A DNA stretch of 64,000 bases from Polytrichum commune (lineage: Eukaryota > Streptophyta > Polytrichopsida > Polytrichales > Polytrichaceae). The translations under genes were made by a program, and so were the position numbers. The stretch covers positions 51,140,796 to 51,204,795 of the forward strand of contig OX485807.1 in NCBI GenBank assembly GCA_950295325.1, given 5' to 3'. A model generated the notes under the pieces. The model saw nothing but the letters and a program-made list of their open reading frames with translations, was not told where the DNA came from and made no database searches. Below are positions 1 through 9,579 of the stretch, piece by piece (positions within the stretch are counted from its first letter, which is position 1; each line of letters begins with the position of its first letter).

Positions 1-1424
1 GTGTCATTTGGAGGTGATCGTATGTTTTATTTCCATTGGGACCCCTTGCTAATTAATGTAACTGCCAATATATATATATATATATGTTCTCTTTGCTCAG
101 TTTTTGAACTTCACGCCTACTATGGGGTCAAGTGACCTATAAGAGGAGTTTTTATAATGACCACTGTAAATTGATTCTCTTAAAAATCTGTTTTCAATCA
201 TTTTTCCCAAAGCCACAATGCACTCGCCTCAAACTTGAAGTCCATAGATACCATTAAATCTTCGTTGCCCACCAAGTACTTGGAGAGAGACAACACTCTA
301 ACATCTTTTGACTCTCAATTCTTTAGGGTGGAACAAGTATTTCATTAAAATTAAGAAATCTAAATTTTATTTTGAAAATAATCAATGATGATTATTGATA
401 AGTTAATTAGGAAATTAATAATAAAAGCCCCAAAACATTCTAATAAACAAGAATGGGACCATGGACACTCCTAATGCCCAAATTGTTCTTGGCTTCAAGT
501 AAAAAAACAAGTATTTATAAGAAAACAAAAGAAGTAGTGAAGTATATTACAAACTTCACGATAGATTATTATAACAAGTTCAATCTTCAAGAGCATTGGG
601 AGGTCTCCCCATCTATACCATTGGAAATCGAATACACTTAACAAAATATATAAATGAAGAACATGTAGAGGGTAAAAATGGGATTTGGGAAATACAACTC
701 TGTTCATACAATCTCAAATACAAGTTGTGCATTAAAATGAAATGAATTTGATTTTAAAGCCTAGGAAGCTAAAAAGACTAATGGGACTGAAAGTACATCA
801 AGATCATGGTTTCAAACCATCTAATTCTCTAGGATGGATGGATGGATGCTCTTGAATTTGCTACAATGATTTGCCTTAGGTAGTAGGTAGCATAGGAGTT
901 ACACTTTGATAGCTTGGTGGGTTGCAAGTCCATGCACTTCTTTGGAGATATCTTGGGTTTCAAAATGTGGTGTCTAACAGTGCCACACTCATAGACATTT
1001 GATATGGAAAGAGAACAAAGATTAGAGAGTGTCAATGTACTCAAATAGTGTGAAAGAATACATTACAGAATTGATGGATTGGGAGACCTTCCGGTCCATG
1101 GTAGTATCAGTAAGGAAAAAATAAAAAATGAATAGAGAGGGATTGGGAAGTACTCACTCAATGTGTTCCAATATGTTGTTGAGTTTGGCAAGCAGTTGCC
1201 AATCACAAACGGCCCAAACCATTTATATTAATGTGGAATTGGGGGTTGTCCATCAATTATGTGATTCCCCAAATACATATGAACATTTGGTGTGTGTATA
1301 AGTTTCTCAATGTAAAGAAAATAAAGGGTGGGGATTTTATCTATAACTCTAGGACTGCGCTAAGTGTGGGGGAAGTAGCAACACTTTAAGGCCTTGTTCT
1401 TGATGTGTTTGCTAGGTTGATCAT
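1..1424. repeat. Left intergenic flank of duplication unit 1
   Basis: No gene is supported here. The stretch is AT-rich with only short, low-quality open frames. It is nearly identical to 27812-29693, which identifies it as the start of a duplicated unit. A more diverged version of part of it (the segment with the GGAGAGAGACAAC string near 285) recurs near 43610 upstream of gene D. The site near 148-150 is the empty site for the foldback element found at 27969-28414. Confidence 0.75.
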
Positions 1425-2670
1425 TGTCACCTAAAGTTCCTCACCCTTGATTTCGTCCTAGTCCGAGTGCGGAATTCTGGACTAACACGTAATTACCCCC
1501 TTGCACCCGTTGTCCTAGCCTCCTTTGTCTCGCCATCTTTCATTAAGGGGTCCTCCACCCTCTCCATTGATTGTGCACTTGATTTATTTCAACCAAAAGA
1601 GTGTGAGTGTTTAAAAACACTTACCCCAATGGTCAATCACCAATACATTCAAAAGTTACATATACCCCTTCCTACCTAATGAATCCAACACTTTAAATCT
1701 AAACATCATAAGTCTAAAAACTATAAGAATGAATACTATAAATCCAAATACTATAATTCCAATACTAAAAATCTAGATGCTAGAGCTAGATACTTGTTCA
1801 TGAATGCCTTGAGTCTAAACCACATCTAATAATGTAAGATTAATTGATCTTGATTCTTCACCTTATAACCTCGCACATCTTCAAAACTAATTGATCTTGA
1901 CTTTTCACCTTATAACCTCGCACACCTACGTGCCTCTCTCTTATTCCACACACACACAAGCTCACCTACTTCAATAATGTAACTTTGTAAGTCCAACAAA
2001 ACTAAATGCTCCAATGTTTCACAAACATAACTTTGCAAGTCTAAATAATTATAGGTGTGGATAATATAAATCCAAGTACTACAATTTGAAGACTATAAAT
2101 TAAACTCTAAACTCTTCCAAACTACACTACTCCTAACAAGAGGTCAAACCTACTTAAAGGCCAACTAGTCTTGGCTCTTCACCTTAAAATCATGCACACA
2201 CACGTGCTCCTATCTTGCTTCCCACACACCCACACTTATAACACGTGGGGTGCCAAAGAGCATGAAGGAAAGAGGAAGAGAGAGGGAAGAATGAGGGCTT
2301 ATATAGTGAGTTGAGAGGGAGTAGGTGAGCACCCTCAAGATAAGCCTTCGTAATCCTCCCCTACTTTGTAGGCTCTCATCTTATCTTCTAAGCCCTTTGT
2401 CCCTCAAACGAACAACCTAGATCCTAATTCAAACTTTTAACTCAAGGAACTACCCTTGGTTCTCCACCTACTACGCTCCCCAACTAAGGAGCTTCCTCAT
2501 ACTACTAATCTTCTAATCAATCCATTCCACACAAGCCTAATGCTTAAACATAACTTCCTTCAAGCTTCACTCTTTTTATATTTTTGTGAATAATCAATAA
2601 ACATTAAAACATCACTTCTAATGGTCTCAAAAGACTTAAGAACACATGTGAGCACCATTTTGGGCTCACA
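1425..2670 (-). mobile_element. Solo LTR, family 1, reverse orientation
   Basis: The insert has the TG...CA ends of an LTR (TGTCACC at the left, GCTCACA at the right) and is flanked by the 5-bp duplication ATCAT at 1420-1424 and 2671-2675. The homologous position in unit 2 (29694-29698) carries one ATCAT and no insert, so it is an empty site. Read on the minus strand it contains a CTATATAAG TATA-like box near 2298-2308 followed by a plausible transcript start region. It aligns in opposite orientation with the longer LTR at 5858-7844. No internal retrotransposon region is present. The lineage (gypsy or copia) cannot be told from the LTR alone. Confidence 0.85.
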
Positions 2671-4558
2671 ATCATTGACAAACAAGATATTGTCCTCCTT
2701 GGAACCAAATTAGATTTTTGTGGTGCCTAAAGAAGACTTCTTTCTCTTCAAGGAGGAAAGATACATCTCTACTAATGAACCCATTCGTATTTGTGCACTT
2801 CGATTTGCCCCATATAAATGCTAGTTTACAAATGACGTTCTCTAAAAATAAGCGTCTAAGCACATAGTGAAGGACAACATCTTCCATGCATGACCACACA
2901 ACGATTATGTGAGAGTAGTGACATAAATTCCCGTAACCTTGGATGAACTTTGAGGGCCCATAGCTTAATATCCCTTCCAAGATTATCGTGTTCATTAAAA
3001 TGTGTAATGGCCTTTTGTCTCACCCTTGGTGAAGAGCGACTACAAAGTTGATCATTGATGATGAGAGTGACCAACTTGAAGGACCTTGGTTGGGGTTGGT
3101 ACTTAGGCCACACAAGGGTGATATAAACCTTAGAATCTTGTGAAGAAAATGCATCAGGAGAGCTCCCGATCCGAGAAACACATTTGTTGGGGAAATGTGG
3201 AACAAACAACATATAAATTAGTACTTCAAACTATTTGCATAGGTTTCAAACATATATTATGGGCAATTTTTTTTCTATGGGCAACATGTATGGGCAACCA
3301 AATTTCCTCAAGCAGACAAGAATTTTTTAATACTACCTCTCTTGCCCGTACACGATAAAAACATCTTATAGTATTATGAAAAACAATCCGTGGTTATAGG
3401 GCACCCTATGTCCACATACATACAACCCACATTTCATGAGCATGCTCACATGAGCCAACTCATAAAATAGTCTTTCTCCACATAGTGGATCTAGACAATC
3501 AAGAAGGGTGAAATGACACCTAAGCACGATGAACTAAGCCAACAAAATGTGACCCAAAATTCTTATTTTATGTTTTAGAGTTAGTTTGAAAGTAAGAGAA
3601 GTTGGTACCAAGTCCCCATAACATATCAAACTTGTCCATTTAACTTCTTCACATGTGTACGGCCCTCCACTAAAGGTGAACTAAGATACTAAAATTATCA
3701 TTGAGAAGGTTTATAATTTGTTCGGGACTCAAAATCTTTTCAAAAGGTACTTTTAGCTTTTCAGTCCCCAAAAAATAAAGCATGTCAGTATCATCATCCA
3801 CCATAGGTCCACATGGCCTTCCACCACATGGCCATTTGAAAGGTATAAAGTGTCCATTCTTTTGCCACTACCACAGTCCACCACCACTGCCATGATTGCG
3901 ACCACCACTGCCATGATTGCCACCACCACCACGTGGCCATTTGAAAGGTATAAAGTGTCCATTCTTTTGCCAATACCACAGTCCACCACCACTGCCATGA
4001 TTGCCACCACCACCACTTTGTCCATCGTATATAGATTTTTGAGATCCTCATTATATAGTAATAGATTCTTTAACCTTTCTGTAGTGTACAATTGCCCTAG
4101 AATGATTACATCTACCAAAATATCCAAGGATTGACAACAAACACCCATGATGGTTCACAAGGCATTGGTGACATGTGCCACACATCCTCTCCGATAATTC
4201 AAGTCATTGGCCCCCACAAAATTCGGCATATTCACAAAACTTGTCCATTACACCTCAAATCCATAAATAAAATATTTTGGTCGTCAACCAACATTTATTT
4301 AGGTGTGGCTTGTGAACAAATAACAACCAGATTGGTTTATTTATGCATTTTCTTAGCATGAGTTGCCATCGACAAGATGCAATGGATTGTTGCAATGAAC
4401 TAATTTTCTTCTAGTAATCGTAGGTTGCCTTGCAGGTATTGAACACTTTTGCCATTTCAAGATACACTCAATAATAGTATGCCACATTACAAATAGGTAT
4501 AATGTGGGCATAGCAATTACCTTCGTCCGAAAGTGGAGGAGGTTGCACAACGTATCGC
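2671..4558. repeat. Duplicated intergenic DNA, no recognised gene
   Basis: This stretch recurs at 29699-32532, where it is interrupted by a solo LTR. Minus-strand open frames of about 107-118 codons near 2672-3212 are conserved in the second unit, but the units are near-identical duplicates, so this is no evidence of coding. I recognise no domain in them. A CCA-rich tandem repeat lies at about 3828-4020. Confidence 0.6.
3828..4020. repeat. CCA-rich minisatellite with nested repeats
   Basis: A block of roughly 90 bp is present twice in tandem. It contains TGGCCATTTGAAAGG followed by a CCACCACTGCCATGATTG stretch. In the first block the 18-bp CCACCACTGCCATGATTG core is itself duplicated. The homologous array at about 31825-32005 in unit 2 has the two large blocks but not the extra 18-bp copy, so copy number has changed since the duplication. 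The open frames that run through it on both strands are low-complexity (Thr/Met/Ile or Val/Trp runs) and are not taken as genes. Confidence 0.75.
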
Positions 4559-4566
4559 AGTTGTCC

Positions 4567-4910
4567 CTCGGGGGGGGGGGGGGCAGTGTGTTAAAAAGTT
4601 AAGGATATAGGTGCGAACAACCACTATTTTATAGGGGGGTATTACTTTCAATTTTTTTTTTTTTTTTCACATGCTATCATTATGTAAATTTCTACTTTGG
4701 GTTAATAGAAAAATGGCTTGCATTACTTATAATTCCAAATTACCTATTATTCCATACCCTATAGTACTTTAAAGATGTCCAATGCCATTTTTTATACCCT
4801 ATATTACTCTTAAGTCCATTTATAATTTTTAGCCCCCATGTTTTTAAAATACCCTATCATTTGTTCGCACGTATATTGCTACTCCAACCAATGACTACCC
4901 CCCCCCCAAG
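4567..4910. mobile_element. hAT-type MITE with poly-G/poly-C ends
   Basis: A 344-bp insert is flanked by the 8-bp duplication AGTTGTCC at 4559-4566 and 4911-4918. The homologous unit 2 site near 32540 has a single uninterrupted version. Its ends form an inverted repeat, CTCGGGGGG... on the left and ...CCCCCCAAG on the right, with subterminal GTGCGAACAA and TTGTTCGCAC also inverted. An 8-bp duplication is typical of hAT elements. At 344 bp with no coding region it can only be non-autonomous. Confidence 0.85.
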
Positions 4911-4918
4911 AGTTGTCC

Positions 4919-5852
4919 TTGACCCCTTCGTACGTAGCCTAACTTAAGGCGGGCCTCCTTTGCGAGTGCATTGTAGGTGAATGTACGTCTTTGCTATACT
5001 AAGTCTAAGTTAGATGAAGCGAGTGTGTGAAAAACATGTGTGCTTGGGCAACATCACAATATTATCACCACTTATCACCGCCTCCTCCAAGTAGTAGTAT
5101 TTATTTGACATCCTCATAGCCCCCCCTCCCAGTCGATTTCTTAGTAGTCTGCTTTGTGCATCACATGAGTTGCATAAACTAGTTTTGATCGAAGGCTAGT
5201 AATCAAGGTCTGAATTGATCCATCCACAGCCATGTCTGACGTGAACACGGCCGATCATGGAGCTCCAGTTGGCAACCCTTTCCTTTCCAACCATTTGTTT
5301 CTAAATCCCTTTCTTATGCTTTGAAATGAGTAAGTTACTGATGGGTAGTTAATCTCACAAATTGGAGGGGCGACTTGCTTGGAAAAAAGAAACACATTGA
5401 CAGATTGCCCGTGCACCATTGATACGATCTATGTCTGCATTAGAAAAGGTTTGCAATTTTGAGTCAACTGTTGTTTTCAGATGTATTTAGAAGGAGCCAT
5501 CCCCCTCAACACATATTTCTCACTTGTAGGGAACTGTGTAAAGTGTCTTAAAAGTTGTGGTTGTGAGTAGAAGACTTAAAGTTTATGTCTTAGAATCATC
5601 TAAATAGTGCTTACATTTAAGAAGGTTTTAGTAGAGCTTCAAACCCAGTTCTAAAGAGGGACCTTCAACCCTTGTGGGTGCTACAGGTCTAGGATGCCGA
5701 GACTCCCGCCGCGCCGTTCGAGGATTCAGCTGCGATTGCCAAAATGGGCGACACATAATTCGACGCTCTCGAGGCAGCGGCTCACGTGACATACCCATAC
5801 ATGAAGATGGAGCACGAGGAGAGTCTCCTTGAGTTCCTTAATATGCATGTAA
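4919..5852. repeat. Duplicated intergenic DNA with a GC-rich patch
   Basis: The stretch is shared with about 32541-33514. No intact gene is seen. From about 5690 to 5850 base composition rises and a coding-like frame appears (reading roughly DAETPAAPFEDSA and later EESLLEFLNMHV), interrupted by a stop in both units. This could be an exon relic of the decarboxylase-like pseudogene that follows, but I cannot match it to that family. Confidence 0.45.
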
Positions 5853-5857
5853 GTGGG

Positions 5858-7844
5858 TGTGAGTCCAAATTGATGCCCACATTGGTTGTTAACACTTGTA
5901 AAACATTACAAGTGGTGTTTTGGTGATTTATGATTATTCACAAAAATATAAAAAGAGTGAAGCTTGAAGAAAACTTAGTTTGAAGCATTAGGCTTTTGTG
6001 GAGTGGATTTAAGTAGGAGAAGGACAAACCTTGGTAAAGTGTGGTAGGTAGAAAGCCAAAGTTAATTAAATGTTTGAATTCGGATCCTTGTTGATCATTT
6101 GAGGGAGGAAAGCTTAGGAGATAGGATTAGAGCCTACAAAGTAGGAGGAGATCTCGAGGGCTTATCGTGAGCCTTGAGAGTGCTTACCCCCTCAAACTCA
6201 CTATATAATCCCTCATTCTTCCCTCACTCATCCTCTCTTCCCTTCGTGCTCCAAGGCACCCCACGTGTTATAAGTGTGGGTGTGTTGGAAGCAAAATTGG
6301 GGCACATGTGTGTGCTTAGTTTTTAGTTGGAGAGCCAAGGCTAGTTGGCCTTGAAGAGGGTTTGACCTCTTGTTAGAATTAGTTTTGGTGTGAATAATTT
6401 TAAGATATTTTATGGCTTCAAGTTGTAGTACTTGAGTTCATATTTCTTGGGTATTTCTTGAGTAGTCTAGGTTGTAAGGGACATAATTTCTGAGCAGAAG
6501 AAGATACTTCGTTGAAATTTAGAGGGTTAGTAAACTACTTGTTTATATGAACATGGTTAAAATCTGAGGATGTTTGGAGTACTGGAGCAGCAGTTATGAC
6601 ATTCTGAACTTCGCCTACATTTTCGAGCTGAAATGGGCAAAATTCCTGGAAAAAGATTTGGAAACGCATAAAATTTTGAGGGATACTTTGTTCTTAGGTT
6701 TCCTAGTTGTGGTACAAATTTCAAGTCATTCCAAGTAGATGAGAAAGAGATATATCATTCTGAAGTATTTTCAAGAGTTACAGACTAAAAAGGCCATAAC
6801 GTTTTGGCAGAAAATGAAAATAGTTTGAAATTTCGGGGGATCATAAAAAATTAGTTTTTGTGATTGCTCCCAAAATTTGAAGTTCTTTGGAGCTTGTGAG
6901 AGGAAGTTATGACATTCTGAACTTCGCCTACATTTTCGAGCTGAAATGGGCATAACTCCTAGACAAAGGCTTGGAAACACATAAAATTTTGAAGGATGCT
7001 TTGTTCTTAGGTTTCCTAGTTGTGGTACAAATTTCAAGTCATTCCGAGTAGATGAGAAGAAGATATATCATTCTGAAGTGTTTTCAAGAGTTGCAGACTA
7101 AAAAGGCCATAACGTTTTGGCAGAAAATGAAAATAGTTTGAAATTTCAGGGGGTCATAAACAATTAGTTTTTGTGATTGCTCCCAAAATTTGAAGTTCTT
7201 TGGAGCCTATGAAAGGAAGTTATGACATTCTGAAATCTGGGTAGACTGACACACTAAAATGGTCATAACTATCGGACAGAAAATGGGATAGGCTTACAAA
7301 TTGGTGAGATGTTTTTTGCTTTGTCTTCCTAGTTACAGATAAAATTTCAGGACATTCTGAGAAGTAATGGGAAAATTACACTATTAGCTAGTAAAGTCTA
7401 GGGGAACAAAGGAAGTTTGCTTGGTTCCATTAGGGATAATCATTAGTTCATTAAACCAATATAGTGGTTGAAGCGTGAGGAGAAAATTATAATAAGTGAT
7501 AAGTATTTATCAATACTTAAACTTGTGTAATTCATGGAATCAATAAGCGAGAACTCATGTAGTAGTGTGGAGTCGACGGCAAGGACTCGCTTCACAAGAG
7601 GGATATCTTTGAAGGCATGCGTGGCCAAAGCGGCCGGGTGGACTTTAGAAAAGTACAAGGATGTGACATTACCCGAGATTAAGGAGTGTAAGAAGACATA
7701 ATATAGACTTGGCTACGTTGTGTATATTCCAACGATAGAGTGGAATCATACATTGTGTTACAAAGAGAGAAATCTCTACATGTCATTATAAACTTCTTCA
7801 TTCGGGCTAGGACGAAATTGAAGGGTGGAGGCTTTTTGGTGATA
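5858..7844 (+). mobile_element. Solo LTR, family 1, long variant
   Basis: The insert begins TGTGAGTCC and ends GGTGATA. It is flanked by the 5-bp duplication GTGGG at 5853-5857 and 7845-7849. Unit 2 has the empty site at about 33515-33521. Both ends and much of the body (TATA-like CTATATAA near 6201, CACGTGTTATAAGTGTGG near 6264) match the reverse complement of the LTR at 1425-2670. It is about 740 bp longer, mainly because of internal tandem repeats. The terminal A in place of CA is a probable point change. No internal retrotransposon sequence remains. Confidence 0.85.
6590..7240. repeat. Tandem repeat of about 315 bp inside the LTR
   Basis: The string GTTATGACATTCTGAA recurs near 6591, 6906 and 7219. 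Between the first two occurrences the whole block repeats with few changes, including GCCTACATTTTCGAGCTG, GGCCATAACGTTTTGGCAG and TTGTGATTGCTCCCAAAA. The third block is partial and more diverged. The shorter family member at 1425-2670 lacks this expansion. Confidence 0.85.
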
Positions 7845-8136
7845 GTGGGGGCCATTTATTCCAAAAAGAATTCCCCCACATTGCAACCCTGGTCTTCCTT
7901 TCGAACGTAGATAGACCTTAAACAAAGCACAGTTGATTTTTGAGCGAACCACTCTCGCCGACGTCAGGTGTTCTCGAGATGTAAGCATATGCGGATTTGA
8001 TCTCCATGATCACTTGGAGATGATTCTGATGTACAAGAAAACGTAGAAAACTGGTTCTGCCGATTGAAAAATTCTAACCTGCCAAACGCAATATGCATCA
8101 ATCACTGCGACGTTGCTGTATCTGAGGACCTTCTAG

Positions 8137-8483
8137 ACTGCTGTTGATAAGTTATTCTGTGCATGGCAGATCAACAATGCGGGTGACCCTTTCAATGAAG
8201 GAACCAACAGAAGCTATAGCAAGTTCGAGGAGCGGGCGTTGCTGTGGAATGCAAAATCTACCCATGACGATGGAACCCCAGGCAAGCCCGGGGTCGATGA
8301 GATGGATTCCTATTAATTGGGGTCACTGCTTCTCCGGCACAGATAGCTCCGATTGGACTTACAACCTTCACCCATGACTACCTGGCAGGCAAAGTGTTGT
8401 TGCATGACAAAAATATGAAGCATGTGCATACGAATGGAACAGTGGACTTCCATTTGTACCACAGGAGCTTGTTTGTTGTCTAA
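8137..8483 (+). pseudogene. Serine/histidine decarboxylase-like pseudogene fragment, unit 1
   Basis: The frame starting with GCA at 8161 reads AWQINNAGDPFNEG, then SKFEERALLWNAKSTHDDG, then GVDEMDSY before a TAA at 8314-8316. The order NN-GDPF-E, then FE..vL.WFA.LW, then acidic-YWG is what I know from the plant PLP-dependent serine/histidine decarboxylase family. A second frame from 8370 reads THDYLAGKVLLHDKN and ends at a TAA near 8481, resembling the DYL-GK stretch of that family. Stops, a frame change and the lack of the rest of the enzyme, including any PLP lysine, mark it as dead. Compared with the unit 2 copy it lacks 18 bp (the codons VLDYFA). The family assignment rests on short motifs only. 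Confidence 0.55.
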
Positions 8484-9263
8484 GGGCCACTTCACACACG
8501 AGCCAAGAGCCGTGACCATGAAAATGTGAGAGCCCGAATAAAAGTGTCCAAAGGCTATCCCAAGACACCTCCAACATCATGTAGTGTGGTCATGGACCCT
8601 CAAGCTTACTGTGAAGCCATATGTAACCAACTCCTCAACCAAATGTTATTTCAATGAATTTATATTCATGTCGGTCCTCACACATGATAAAATAGAATAA
8701 ATCAATGCTTGTGAGTGTTTGGAGTAATATGGTCTCCTAGTTTTGTGTTAGGCCTATCTCCCAGAGGTGATTTTTGAGAGTAGTCCAAGTGACCATGAAA
8801 CATGATCCATTTGATGCCATGTAGGAATCCATGTAGACTTTACATCCATCTTGCATTCACATACTCATGTTGGTCCCTCAAGCGTAGTGTGAAGCAAACT
8901 TGACCGCTCAGCCTTTTCAACCAATGAGAGTGCTTGAAGTGTAATGGACACGGGCACTCAGTCTCGTGTGTGAAAGTGGCCCTAATATTCTGTCATTGAG
9001 CATAGGTCTGTAAAGCACTTTATGGCGAGGAGCTATGAAACGTCACCCTGACACGTGTAATGAAATCTCATTCCCGAATTTCAGAACGACGTAGTAAACA
9101 CGGAAGCAAGGTCGAGGCAAGCTCCCCGCCGCAAATGCATCTAGGAACCCAAGATGAACCACATGATATTCTCCCCTGTACTGTATCTTATTATGAACCA
9201 TTAAATGCTCAAGGAGCTAAAAAGTGGTTGCCAGCAATCTATAGTTTACACTTGTCCTCCCAT
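8484..9263. repeat. Upstream region of gene A
   Basis: No gene is supported. The sequence is shared with 34150-34938 upstream of C, and in more diverged and interrupted form with 47681-48170, 49651-49708 and 51975-52230 upstream of D. The promoter of A should lie in or near this stretch, but I could not identify a convincing TATA box or other control element. Confidence 0.55.
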
Positions 9264-9557
9264 ATGACATGTTCCACCTGGGCTTACCTGATCTTTCTGC
9301 TGTTGAACTTTGTGTCTAGAGGTGAGTCTTTTCCAAAGTGTAGGGCGCGTCAAGCTCTATCCCGAATTTCCTGAACAGCTAAACCCTTCCGATCTTGCAA
9401 CCTCACATCCGGTGATAAGTGTAAACTGTGAGCCATTCGCTTTTTGATCGTGTTATCTTGAAGCTGGCGAGCTGAATTCACATGCTTCCAAAACTGTTTA
9501 TGAGTTTGTGGTGTTGTTCATCTCTTGCTCCTTGCAGCCGGAGTGGTAGTCAATTGA
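9264..9557 (+). promoter_or_regulatory. Spliced 5' leader of gene A with a short upstream ORF
   Basis: A leader exon ends at 9321 with a donor (AGAG|GTGAGT). The next exon begins at 9538 after a strong acceptor (TCTTGCTCCTTGCAG). An ATG at 9264 opens a frame reading MTCSTWAYLIFLLLNF. It continues across this junction for six more codons and stops at TGA 9555-9557, upstream of the receptor start at 9580. The predicted 25-residue peptide is hydrophobic, like a signal anchor. The same spliced frame is kept in C (34939-35233). In D the ATG is lost. Splicing is inferred from site quality and from the frame logic of the downstream exons. Confidence 0.5.
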
Positions 9558-9579
9558 AGAGTGCTCGTGATGCGGAATG

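Noticed and set aside
3753-4148. Frames on both strands over the CCA minisatellite
   Set aside because: They are low-complexity translations of a tandem repeat and change with repeat number between units.
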